Assembly: GCA_018828385.1 (NCBI GenBank)
Contig: JAHJVE010000023.1
Location: 558,001 to 622,000 of the forward strand
Source of the DNA: Gammaproteobacteria bacterium
GTDB lineage: Bacteria; Pseudomonadota; Gammaproteobacteria; Burkholderiales; Rhodocyclaceae
Length of the DNA stretch: 64,000 bases
Direction: 5' to 3'
A program made the translations under genes and the position numbers. A model generated the notes under the pieces. That model did no database searches. It had not been told where the DNA came from and saw only the letters and a list, made by a program, of their open reading frames with translations. This document shows positions 48,117-55,691 of the stretch, piece after piece (within the stretch, counting starts at the first letter, position 1; each line of letters opens with the position of its first letter).

Positions 48117-49697
48117 CTAGAACTCGTAACCCAGGCGCGCATGCACGCGCTGCGTTCCGGACTTCGTGCGCGGACCATCCTTAAGGGTCTGGCCAATATC
48201 GACAACGACCAGCGGCCCGCCCTTGTCGCCCTTCAAACGCAGGCCGATGCCGGCGCTGGCCAGCGTGAATTCATCGGTTTGCCCGGGTAGCGGGCTGTTC
48301 AGCCAGAGTTGCGCGCCCTCGACAAAACCGAGCAGGCGCAGGCCCGCCCCGCTGATCTCCCACAAGGTCGGCGTCTTGACCTCGGTGCGCACACGCCAGC
48401 CGACATCACCGGCGGCTTCGCCCTCGTAGTAACCGCGCACGCTATCCATGCCGCCGGCCAGAATCTGCTCGGGCGACACCAGCGGCTGCCCGGCCATCTG
48501 GAAATCAAGCTTGGCCAGACCTTCCCAGCCGAGCAGGCGTTTCGAATAACTCAGGTCGCCACGCAGCACCGAAAACCCAGGGCGGGCATAAGCCCGGCGG
48601 CAGGCAAACTGCTCCATCTGCACGCCCTGGCAATCGACATCCTGCGAGTTGTAGCCGGTGTTGACGACCAGCCCGAGATTGCCGGCAAATTCGCCCGATT
48701 CGCCGAATCGGCTGAAGGTGTATTGCGCCACCAGCGGCATGTAGCGCAGCGGCGTTTCCTTGCGGTCGGCGCCCAGCGCATTCTGGGTTTCGGCCAGATC
48801 CTTGAAATCGGCGCCAATCGACAGCGAATGGAAGAAATTGGCGATGCCGGCCGGCTGCGGCAGCGTGAAAGAAATCCGCCCGCCGAGTGTCGTCCCCTTG
48901 CCCACCACATTGCTGCCCACCGCCGAGGCGATATTGCTGTTCGAATGCTGGATGAAGGCCGACAGCGAGCGCGTCGCGCTCAAGGGAGCGGCATAAAAGC
49001 CGGCCAGCACACTGACCTCGTCCGGCTTTTCCGGCGACAACACATAATTCAGCCCGGCGCTGTGCTGCTTCTGGAACAGGTTGGTATAACGCACCCCGGC
49101 CTCCAGACGCGTCAGCGACGTATCCGGACTCTGCCGGTTGTTCAACTCGACGTTGCCATGCAGGGGCAATTCGTCCTCGACGGCCAGTTCGACCTCCATG
49201 GTCCCCGGGCGCGCACCAGGGCGCAGCAGGGGCGTCACCCGGCGATCGGCCGAACGGCCGGCCTGCGCCAGCTCGGCCTGCATGGTCGGGAAATGCGGCA
49301 CCTTGCCCGGCGCCACTTCCGGCACCTCGGCGCGCAGATCGCGGCGCGAAGTGTATTGATTGCCACTGACCTTCAGCCGCTCGACCTGCCCCTCGATGAC
49401 CTGCAGGCGGATAACGCCGCTCGCCACCGACTGCTCGGGAACAACCACGGAAACCGACAGGTAACCCTGCTGCTGATAAGCCGCTTCGAGCGCCGCACGG
49501 GCTTTTTCGACATCGCCGACCAGCTTGCCGGGGCCGAGGGAAGGATAGACGGCACGCTCGATCTCGACATCGGAGAGCACCGTATTGCCCTCGACCGAAA
49601 ACTCGAGCAGATCGAAAGCCCCCGGAACCGGCGCGGCCGAGGCGAAAGTCGCCGCACCCAACAGGCCGGCAGAAAGGAGAATTTTGTAGACAGGCAT
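48117..49697 (-). CDS. TpsB outer-membrane transporter (FhaC/HecB/ShlB family)
   Basis: 526 aa. Signal peptide MPVYKILLSAGLLGAATFASA; two POTRA domains (FDLLEFSVEGNTVLSDVEIE, VIEGQVERLKVSGNQYTSRR); then a 16-stranded barrel with the family motif GMDSVRGYYEGEAAGD near residue 410 (the VRGY loop of Omp85/TpsB proteins) and a C-terminal strand RVHARLGYEF ending in Phe. It exports the TpsA encoded 29 bp downstream. An ATG at 49724 is an alternative start but its Shine-Dalgarno spacing is too short. A perfect 16-bp dyad lies 59 bp before the start. Confidence 0.93.
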   Translation of the reverse strand: MPVYKILLSAGLLGAATFASAAPVPGAFDLLEFSVEGNTVLSDVEIERAVYPSLGPGKLVGDVEKARAALEAAYQQQGYLSVSVVVPEQSVASGVIRLQVIEGQVERLKVSGNQYTSRRDLRAEVPEVAPGKVPHFPTMQAELAQAGRSADRRVTPLLRPGARPGTMEVELAVEDELPLHGNVELNNRQSPDTSLTRLEAGVRYTNLFQKQHSAGLNYVLSPEKPDEVSVLAGFYAAPLSATRSLSAFIQHSNSNIASAVGSNVVGKGTTLGGRISFTLPQPAGIANFFHSLSIGADFKDLAETQNALGADRKETPLRYMPLVAQYTFSRFGESGEFAGNLGLVVNTGYNSQDVDCQGVQMEQFACRRAYARPGFSVLRGDLSYSKRLLGWEGLAKLDFQMAGQPLVSPEQILAGGMDSVRGYYEGEAAGDVGWRVRTEVKTPTLWEISGAGLRLLGFVEGAQLWLNSPLPGQTDEFTLASAGIGLRLKGDKGGPLVVVDIGQTLKDGPRTKSGTQRVHARLGYEF

Positions 49698-49755
49698 AGC
49701 CCGAGGATTATCGGCAGGCGACATTACTTCCCCGTGAAGCGAGGGGGGTAAAACC

Positions 49756-49771
49756 TAGTCCGATCGGACTA
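49756..49771. promoter_or_regulatory. candidate EpsA operator upstream of tpsB
   Basis: TAGTCCGATCGGACTA, a perfect 16-bp palindrome, centred about 66 bp upstream of the tpsB ATG. Best-conserved member of the set found at 22163, 52407, 52429 and 58302. Confidence 0.65.
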
Positions 49772-49813
49772 CCCGGGCACCGGCGGTTGCCCGATCATGC
49801 GCCTGAAGCAGAC

Positions 49814-49843
49814 AAAAAAACGGCCCGGAAAATCCCGGGCCGT
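49814..49843 (-). terminator. rho-independent terminator of the PstS-like gene
   Basis: On the minus strand a 9-bp stem ACGGCCCGG / CCGGGCCGT with a 6-base loop is followed by seven T. It lies about 50 bp after the stop of the gene at 49894-51372 and insulates it from tpsB. Confidence 0.92.
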
Positions 49844-49893
49844 CCTGATTCTGCAAAAACCGGCCGTTGCCGGCCGGCTCGTGACAGCAACGA

Positions 49894-51372
49894 TTAGTCG
49901 TTGTAGTTACGGTTGTACGGGGCGCACTGGTTGCTGTTCAGGTACACCGCATCCAGGGTCTGGGCGCCCGTGTAGTTGTTCGGCTGACCCGGGATAGCCA
50001 TCGCCACATTTTTCAGGGCGCTGACTGAAGCCAGGGTAGCCGGATTACCAGCGTTGGCCACGAACTTGTTGAGCAGATCAAGCTTGGCGCCGGTGGTGCG
50101 GGTCGGGATGTTGAATGATTCCCAGCCTTGCAGATCCCAGTCGCCACTTTCGTAGGCTTCCTTGGTCGGGAACTTGCCGGTACCGGTGGTCACCGGGGCG
50201 ATGGCGGTGTTGTCCCAGGTGATCTTGCCGGCGCCGTCGAGCGAACGGAACTGCCAGTTGCCGGCAGCCTTGGATTTCGCCAGGCTATCCATGGACAGCA
50301 CGCCAATGGCCTTGTAGCCACCGTTGCCGAAATCGACGGTAACCGTTGCGCCGCTGCGATCCTTGGTGCTGTAGGTACCACCGGCGACGGCCTTGTCCAG
50401 GCAGGATACGACGTCATCGGAAGAAGCGTTTTCAACAACGATCAGACCGCCTTCGCCGTTGACGGCGGTGAAGGTTTTGGACGCCTCATCCCAGGCGCCT
50501 GAAGCATAGCGGTCAGCCGGTTCCTGAGCATCAGCCGAGCAAGGATAGTTGCCGGCCCACAGGTTCATGACGGCCTGGGTACCGGACCCCGGCGTGCGGC
50601 GGCAGATGACAATGTCGCCGGACTCAGCGCTGTCGACCTCACTCCACGCGCCGATATTGCCGGTCATGATGGCGGCAACGGTGGCACGATTGAACTTGAC
50701 GGAAGAACCGACGTTGCTGGTGACCGGAATACCGAAAGCCAGGCCATAGATCGGGGTGATGCTGGCGAAATTGGCCAGCTCCGCTTCGCTCAGGGCTTCC
50801 GCCGGGACTTCGCCTTCGGTATTGACCGGCGACTTGAAGAGGACCGGCGCGACGTCAGAAACACCGGCGTCAGGGATGCCGGTGGTCAGCGTGCACTGAT
50901 ACGGATCGGCTGCAGTGCCGGTACCCGATGAACCGCAAGCGGTCGACGTTACGTCCAGCATCTCGATGGACTCGGCGCGGGCAACATGGTTGACACCATA
51001 AACGGAACCGCCGGTGACGCGATAGATGATGACGGTCTTGCTGTTGGACCAGGCGCCGTGACCAGCCTTCAGGGTACCAGCAACAGCGACGTAGTTGGCC
51101 TTGTCGGTTGCCGAGCCCTTGGAACTGGCCTTGGAGAAGTACTTGATCGGCTGGGCGCCATCGAACATGCCTTCGATCATGGTCACGAAGCCCTTCTGAA
51201 CGGCAGAGGCGCCGGAAACGAAGACGACATGGCCGGTGGTGACGGCACCATTGGTAGGGTTGTTGAGAAGGTCTTGGGCGATGGTATCAGTATCAAAGGC
51301 GGTGGCCATGGCCGAACCGGACATGACGGTGAAGGCGGCGGCGCAGAGCAGAGCGGTTTTCTTGAGTTGCAT
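49894..51372 (-). CDS. PstS-like periplasmic substrate-binding protein, orphan
   Basis: 492 aa. Signal peptide MQLKKTALLCAAAFTVMSGSAMA; AGGAG precedes the ATG. VFVSGASAVQKGFVTMIEGM near residue 50 and ICRRTPGSGTQAVMNLWAG near 255 correspond to the ligand loops of phosphate-binding-protein-like folds (PstS: SGA..., GSGT). It is longer than PstS (about 320-350 aa) and rich in Ser/Gly/Thr. No permease or ATPase genes are near, so it may be a secreted or matrix protein rather than a transporter part. It lies next to a PEP-CTERM gene; ligand unknown. Confidence 0.75.
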   Translation of the reverse strand: MQLKKTALLCAAAFTVMSGSAMATAFDTDTIAQDLLNNPTNGAVTTGHVVFVSGASAVQKGFVTMIEGMFDGAQPIKYFSKASSKGSATDKANYVAVAGTLKAGHGAWSNSKTVIIYRVTGGSVYGVNHVARAESIEMLDVTSTACGSSGTGTAADPYQCTLTTGIPDAGVSDVAPVLFKSPVNTEGEVPAEALSEAELANFASITPIYGLAFGIPVTSNVGSSVKFNRATVAAIMTGNIGAWSEVDSAESGDIVICRRTPGSGTQAVMNLWAGNYPCSADAQEPADRYASGAWDEASKTFTAVNGEGGLIVVENASSDDVVSCLDKAVAGGTYSTKDRSGATVTVDFGNGGYKAIGVLSMDSLAKSKAAGNWQFRSLDGAGKITWDNTAIAPVTTGTGKFPTKEAYESGDWDLQGWESFNIPTRTTGAKLDLLNKFVANAGNPATLASVSALKNVAMAIPGQPNNYTGAQTLDAVYLNSNQCAPYNRNYND

Positions 51373-51434
51373 GAATTTCTCCTGATGGATTCAAGACCGG
51401 CGCCCGTCAGGACGCCGGCGAAGACAAAAATGAC

Positions 51435-52205
51435 TTAGGCGCGCTTGTTGCGACGAGCCATGAAACCGATCATGCCCAGACCGGCCAGCAGCATGGCGTA
51501 GGACTCCGGCTCCGGCACGGCGGCGACGGCGGCACTCAGGTGCAGGTCGGAACCATCCAGGTAGGCCTTGACGTTCTGGCCATCGACGTAAGGGGTGTAG
51601 ACCGAGTTGGCAAAACCGGTGGCGGAAGCACCGATACGCATGAAACCGAGGCCGTTGGCGAAGCTGTCGTTGGCGACCGTACCGGCGTTGCTGAAGCCCA
51701 GATAGCCGGCAGCGGTGTCATTGAAGGAAGACTTGCCAGCCCAAGCAGCGCTCGCAGAATCAACCTTGACGGAATCGGCCGCGCCGATCACACCGTTGAC
51801 AGCCGTTGCGAAATCACGGGTGTTGTTGCCGGCGGTGCGGGTAGCATCGTTGGTTTTCAACGGCGACGGCAGGGTGGTGTAGGTTTCCAGCAGGCGGTTA
51901 GCGCCCTGCTTGTCGACAGCGACGATGTTCCACTTCAGGGCATTGACATCGCTCACGCCAGCCAGGAAGGAGGCGAAGGTGGCATCAGCCGCCCAGGACA
52001 GATCGATGTTGCCGTTGGCACCCAGCGCAGTTTCGAAGCTGTTGATGGAATAGCCGAGGTCACGGGTGTAGGAGCCGGAGGCATCCCAGATATTGAAGAA
52101 CAGGTCGCCGTTGCCGGCAACGCCGTTGTCGATGGCAGCGTTGGCGCCGGTAGCAGCGGCAGCCATGACGACGGCGGCGGCGAGAGTCTTGAGAGAAAAC
52201 TTCAT
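51435..52205 (-). CDS. PEP-CTERM sorting-domain protein A
   Basis: 256 aa. Signal peptide (LAAAVVMAAAATGANA), a Ser/Thr/Asn/Gly-rich body with no recognised domain, and a C-terminal sorting signal: VPEPESYAMLLAGLGMIG, then a basic tail (RRNKRA). Exosortases cut at the PEP motif and the protein ends up outside or attached to the surface. AAGGGG precedes the ATG at 52205. It has a long upstream leader with two candidate EpsA operators. No exosortase gene is in this window. Confidence 0.9.
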   Translation of the reverse strand: MKFSLKTLAAAVVMAAAATGANAAIDNGVAGNGDLFFNIWDASGSYTRDLGYSINSFETALGANGNIDLSWAADATFASFLAGVSDVNALKWNIVAVDKQGANRLLETYTTLPSPLKTNDATRTAGNNTRDFATAVNGVIGAADSVKVDSASAAWAGKSSFNDTAAGYLGFSNAGTVANDSFANGLGFMRIGASATGFANSVYTPYVDGQNVKAYLDGSDLHLSAAVAAVPEPESYAMLLAGLGMIGFMARRNKRA

Positions 52206-52428
52206 TGAAAACCCCTTTGGAAAATTGCGTGCGCTCCCTGTGGAAGCATGAATAGGCAAAGAACGACCAGCTCGATCACCGCCTGCCGGGTGCCCACGCA
52301 CACAAACCGTGGGAAGCAGCTTTTCGCCCGGGGCAGTACCTCGCTGATAGCGCCCACTTTGGGTGCGCTACATGACGTCCGTTACGGTGCCTGCGGGTCG
52401 TTTTGACCCGCCGATCGGACTAGGCCGA
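52206..52428 (-). promoter_or_regulatory. long structured leader upstream of PEP-CTERM protein A
   Basis: No gene fits here. From the operator boxes to the ATG is over 200 bp, with hairpins at 52293-52313 (CCCACG...CGTGGG, 9-base loop) and 52393-52411 (GCGGGTC-gtttt-GACCCGC). This is longer than a simple promoter needs and may be a regulated 5' untranslated region. I could not match it to a riboswitch class I know. Confidence 0.4.
52407..52422. promoter_or_regulatory. candidate EpsA operator, distal/partial site
   Basis: Right half ATCGGACTA is identical to the tpsB box; the left arm (GACCCGCC) is degenerate. Its centre is 22 bp from the next box, so both would lie on the same face of the helix. 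Confidence 0.45.
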
Positions 52429-52444
52429 TAGTCCGTTAGGCTCA
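52429..52444. promoter_or_regulatory. candidate EpsA operator upstream of PEP-CTERM protein A
   Basis: TAGTCCGTTAGGCTCA: one mismatch from the box at 58302-58317 (TAGTCCGTTCGGCTCA). Confidence 0.58.
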
Positions 52445-52585
52445 GTCCAGGCAGCCTGCCTTGTCATATTCTGAAATATTCGCCGGATGCGGGACTGGCT
52501 GCGGGTTTTCAGGCGGCCAAGGGGGTTGGCCAGCGGGCTTTTCGCCCTGGAAATTCAACAGGCGCGACGTGCTGGCCGCGCAGCG

Positions 52586-52622
52586 ATTTCAATTTTGGCC
52601 ATTTTTTCCGGTTGACCGTAGC
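52586..52622 (-). repeat. dispersed uptake-like motif, copy 12 (consensus copy)
   Basis: Intergenic, 7 bp beyond the epsA stop. Minus strand GCTACGGTCAACCGGAAAAA, then ATGGCCAAAATTGAAAT; it matches the derived consensus at every position. Confidence 0.88.
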
Positions 52623-52629
52623 GTTGCCG

Positions 52630-53400
52630 CTACGTCCCCGGCTGATCGCTGATCAGCCTTGCCTTGACGGCTTTGGCGACGGCCTGGGCGCGGTTCGAGA
52701 CTTCGAGTTTGCGCAGGATGTTCTGGATGTGATTCTTGATGGTCAGCGGGCTGAGTTCGAGCTTTTCGGCGATCTGCTGGTTGGTCATGCCGTCGCGGAC
52801 CAGCGAGATGACCTGTCCTTCGCGGCCGCTGAGCCGGGTGTTGAAGCGAACCGGCAGTTCGGGGGCGCTTTTTTCCTGCGTCAGCATGCGGTGCAGCGTG
52901 GTGTGCAGGTAGGGCATGAGCATTTGGGCGAAATAGACATGGCGCCGGCCGGGGGCTTCCGGCATGTTGAGAAAGACGAAGAAGCCGGAGCTGTCACCGT
53001 TGAATTCGCGGGTGCCGTGGGCCATGGCGTGGCCGATGGAGAAGCGTTTGAGCAACTGGCCGACCGGGCAGGTGGCGCTGCCGTTGCTGCCGCCGGCAAA
53101 GGCTTTCGGGAGGTGGCCGCCGTGCTGCCAGCTATCGAGGGCCAGGCCGACCAGTTTGTCGAAATCGCTGCCCGGCATGCGGTCACCAGCCAGCTGGGTG
53201 CGGCCCAGCACTTCGTAGCGAAAGGCCGGCGTGCCGTATTCGCCATGGCCAACGATCAGCGCCTCGTGCGGCAGGAAGCTTTGCAGCACGCCTTGCGACC
53301 AGAGGAAATACTGGTGGCGCAGATGCACCTGCTGCGAGGATTCGATGGTGATCAGCAAACGCTCAAGATCGACCGCGGTGAGCGTTACCAGCGAATCCAT
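52630..53400 (-). CDS. epsA: EpsA-type LuxR-family regulator (XrtB/PEP-CTERM-associated)
   Basis: 256 aa. The N-terminal sensor region has IESSQQVHLRHQYFLWSQG followed by VLQSFLPHEALIVGHG, which I recognise as the hallmark of the EpsA family that accompanies XrtB exosortase and exopolysaccharide/PEP-CTERM loci. The C-terminal LuxR helix-turn-helix is complete: LSGREGQVISLVRDGMTNQQ, then IAEKLELSPLTIKNHIQNIL. There is no receiver domain. Start at the ATG 53400, 10 bp after the ankyrin gene; a TTG at 53418 would overlap it. It sits beside PEP-CTERM protein A and between the sites of a shared 16-bp dyad, its likely operator. Confidence 0.88.
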   Translation of the reverse strand: MDSLVTLTAVDLERLLITIESSQQVHLRHQYFLWSQGVLQSFLPHEALIVGHGEYGTPAFRYEVLGRTQLAGDRMPGSDFDKLVGLALDSWQHGGHLPKAFAGGSNGSATCPVGQLLKRFSIGHAMAHGTREFNGDSSGFFVFLNMPEAPGRRHVYFAQMLMPYLHTTLHRMLTQEKSAPELPVRFNTRLSGREGQVISLVRDGMTNQQIAEKLELSPLTIKNHIQNILRKLEVSNRAQAVAKAVKARLISDQPGT

Positions 53401-53410
53401 GAAGGGGTGA

Positions 53411-54205
53411 TCAGTCAAGGATGAGCGGCCAGGCTTCGCGGCTGGCGCCGTGTTCGACGAGCAGGCTTTCAGCCAGCGCCTGGTCGTAGCGCCGCGCCCA
53501 GTACAGCGCGGTCAGGCCATTGCGGTCCGGCTGATCGGGCGCCACCTGGTTGTCGAGCATGGTCAGCAGGCAGCTGAGCCGGCCGAGCGCTGCAGCCAGC
53601 GCCAGCGGGTGCAGGCCCTCGCCGTCGTAACGCTCGGGGTCGGGGCCGGCGCCGAGCAACAAACGGACGATTTCCGGGTGGTCGAAGCGGATGGCTTCAT
53701 GCAGGGCCGTGGCGCGGTTGTCGCTGCGCGCGTCGATGTCGGCGCCGGCCTGAAGCAGGAGGCGCACGAGGCCGGGATGACCGGCGGCCGCGGCCATGGC
53801 CAGCGGCCGACGCCCTTCCGGCCCCTTGACGTCGGGGCTGGCCCCGCGCTGGATGAGCAGGCGGGCGATTTCTGCGTGTTCGCCGGCGACGGCAGCGAGC
53901 AGCGGGCGTTCGCCCAGTTCGTCGGCACCGTTGGCCAGCGCGCCGTCGTTGAGCAGTGCCTTGACGGCATCAAGCCGGCCGGCCTTGACGGCAGCAAGCA
54001 GCTCGCGCGTCGATGGGGCGACAATCGGCCGGCTGTCTTTCCAGGCCGGATTGGCGACGGCGGCAAAATCCTCGGGCAAGGCCCGCTGGCGAACCTGGGC
54101 CGACACCGGCGCCAGGCGATCGGGCACCGCCGGCTCCTCCTCGAAAGTCTGCGCCGAGGCAGCTGCCGCGAAGAAAAGAGGAGTGACGAATAGGGCAAGA
54201 CGCAT
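53411..54205 (-). CDS. exported ankyrin-repeat protein
   Basis: 264 aa. Signal peptide MRLALFVTPLFFAAAASA; after an 60-residue linker come about five ankyrin repeats (RELLAAVKAGRLDAVKALLN, RPLLAAVAGEHAEIARLLIQ, RPLAMAAAAGHPGLVRLLLQ, TALHEAIRFDHPEIVRLLLG and one more). A periplasmic protein-interaction scaffold. It lies between the pseudopilin genes and epsA on the same strand; ankyrin proteins are not standard parts of either system, so its partner is unknown. Confidence 0.88.
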   Translation of the reverse strand: MRLALFVTPLFFAAAASAQTFEEEPAVPDRLAPVSAQVRQRALPEDFAAVANPAWKDSRPIVAPSTRELLAAVKAGRLDAVKALLNDGALANGADELGERPLLAAVAGEHAEIARLLIQRGASPDVKGPEGRRPLAMAAAAGHPGLVRLLLQAGADIDARSDNRATALHEAIRFDHPEIVRLLLGAGPDPERYDGEGLHPLALAAALGRLSCLLTMLDNQVAPDQPDRNGLTALYWARRYDQALAESLLVEHGASREAWPLILD

Positions 54206-54312
54206 GACAGTTCGCTGGCAAATTTTGCTAAGCGCCTGAATTTAGTCTTCCTTGATTACTCCCTTGTTGCAGAACGGTGACAATTACCCCGCCCGAAAAT
54301 CCGGCCAGGCTG

Positions 54313-54768
54313 CTAGGGCAGCCCGTTGTGGATGAAATACCAGTCGGCGTAACTCGCCGCGCTGTCGAAACCTTCCTGCTCGGCCGTGAAGCCGGCGATC
54401 TTGATCGGTTTGTCCGATGACCGGCTGGCCACCCCAATGATGCGCCCCTGCTGGCGGATCAGCTCCCATTCGCCGTCCACCGTCATCGGGTCGCGATAGA
54501 GGCGGCGCAGGTGGTGGGTCGGGTTGGGGAAGCGCCTGTCGTGCAGGAGGTCTGCGAGCTTTTCCGGGAACTGTTTTACGGCGCCGGGCGATTTTTCGTA
54601 ATAGCTGCCGATGGCGTGACGGTATTCCTCGCCAATGAAAAGCAGCTCCTTTTCCTTCTCGCGCCGGCTTTCCAGTTGCCAGAGCGCGCCGGTACCGGCC
54701 AGCGCGATGCCGGCGATGGCGACGGCAAACATCAGGCCGAGGAAGGTGAATCCGCCCTGCCGGCCCAT
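54313..54768 (-). CDS. pseudopilin-like protein lacking Glu+5
   Basis: 151 aa from the ATG at 54768. Prepilin-type N-terminus GRQGG^FTFLGLMFAVAIAGIALAG: at position +5, where nearly all pilins have Glu, there is Gly, as in tip pseudopilins of the GspK kind, although the C-terminal domain is small (about 130 aa). An ATG at 54813 overlaps the upstream stop and would add 15 residues written by a dispersed-motif copy ([11 protein letters not shown]). Either start leaves a usable leader. Last of the gspD-pseudopilin run. Confidence 0.78.
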   Translation of the reverse strand: MGRQGGFTFLGLMFAVAIAGIALAGTGALWQLESRREKEKELLFIGEEYRHAIGSYYEKSPGAVKQFPEKLADLLHDRRFPNPTHHLRRLYRDPMTVDGEWELIRQQGRIIGVASRSSDKPIKIAGFTAEQEGFDSAASYADWYFIHNGLP

Positions 54769-54803
54769 TTCATTTTTGGCCGTTTTTTCCGGTTGACCGT
54801 AGG
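54767..54803 (-). repeat. dispersed uptake-like motif, copy 13
   Basis: CCTACGGTCAACCGGAAAAA, then ACGGCCAAAAATGAAAT, ending at the start codon of the Glu-less pseudopilin. Near-perfect consensus. Confidence 0.85.
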
Positions 54804-54806
54804 ACC

Positions 54807-55187
54807 TCACCATGTCGAATAGTCGCTGCCGTCCTTCCCCTGCCCTTCGGCGCCGCTGCGGATGTCCCAGACCCTGCGCTGGCCCGGTTCTTCGGGCGGC
54901 GGGACGAGCACCCAGCTGTCGGTGCTTTCGGTGATCGGGTCGGGCGGCACCTTGCGCAGGTAGCGTTTGCTCACCAGTTCCTCAAGCGTTTCCGGGTAGC
55001 GGCCGGTGTCGCCGCGATATTTATCGAGGGCGTCGCGCATGACGGCCAGCGATTCGCGCAGCGAGGCTTCGCGCGCCCGGTCGAGATGCTGGAAATAGCG
55101 CGGCACGGCGATGGTCAGCAGGGTGGCGATGACCGACATGACGACGAGCAACTCGATCAGCGTGAAACCTTTTTTACGGCCGGTCAT
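54807..55187 (-). CDS. type II secretion pseudopilin (GspG-like, short)
   Basis: 126 aa: MTGRKKG^FTLIELLVVMSVIATLLTI with Glu at +5, long helix, then a small C-terminal domain (DKYRGDTGRYPETLEELVSK, VPPDPITESTDSW, DIRSGAEGQGKDGS). Lies 3 bp after the preceding pseudopilin. Confidence 0.9.
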   Translation of the reverse strand: MTGRKKGFTLIELLVVMSVIATLLTIAVPRYFQHLDRAREASLRESLAVMRDALDKYRGDTGRYPETLEELVSKRYLRKVPPDPITESTDSWVLVPPPEEPGQRRVWDIRSGAEGQGKDGSDYSTW

Positions 55188-55190
55188 GGC

Positions 55191-55670
55191 TCACCATTCC
55201 CGGTAGGCGATGCCGTTCAGGCCGATGCCTGGCGACAGCGAATAGACATCGAAAACATCCGCCCCCTCCTGCGGCGCATCCGGCGGGCTGGCGTAGCTGC
55301 GCTTGCCCCAGCTTTGTGCGGCCGGCAGGCTCGGGTCGTCGGCAAACGGGTCGCGCGGCAGGCGACGCAGGAAATAGAGCCGGGCCTTGTTCGGGTCCTG
55401 GATATTCTCGACGCCCTGGGCCAGGTCGTCGAGCCGATGCGGGTAGCCGCTTTCGTCGACCTTTTTCTCCACTTTGCCCTCGCTGACCGCCCGTCGATAG
55501 GCGTCGATGCCGCCGCGTATCTGGCGCAAGGCGGCGCGCAATTCCACTTCCTTCTGCCGCTTGGCTGTCACCTCGATCATCGGCATCGCCGTCATCGCCA
55601 GAATGCCGACGATGGCGACGGTGATGACCAGCTCGATCAGGGTGAAACCCCGGTTGGGCACGCCGATCAT
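55191..55670 (-). CDS. type II secretion pseudopilin
   Basis: 159 aa: MIGVPNRG^FTLIELVITVAIVGILAM with Glu at +5. The C-terminal part has GGIDAYRRAVSEGKVEKKVD and LRRLPRDPFADDP. Follows gspD by 21 bp in the same operon. Confidence 0.9.
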   Translation of the reverse strand: MIGVPNRGFTLIELVITVAIVGILAMTAMPMIEVTAKRQKEVELRAALRQIRGGIDAYRRAVSEGKVEKKVDESGYPHRLDDLAQGVENIQDPNKARLYFLRRLPRDPFADDPSLPAAQSWGKRSYASPPDAPQEGADVFDVYSLSPGIGLNGIAYREW

Positions 55671-55691
55671 GGCCTCAAGGCGGTGGAAAAC

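Noticed and set aside
52280..52400. Possible cyclic-di-GMP riboswitch upstream of PEP-CTERM protein A
   Set aside because: The hairpins do not carry the conserved GEMM junction or tetraloop-receptor sequences I would expect.
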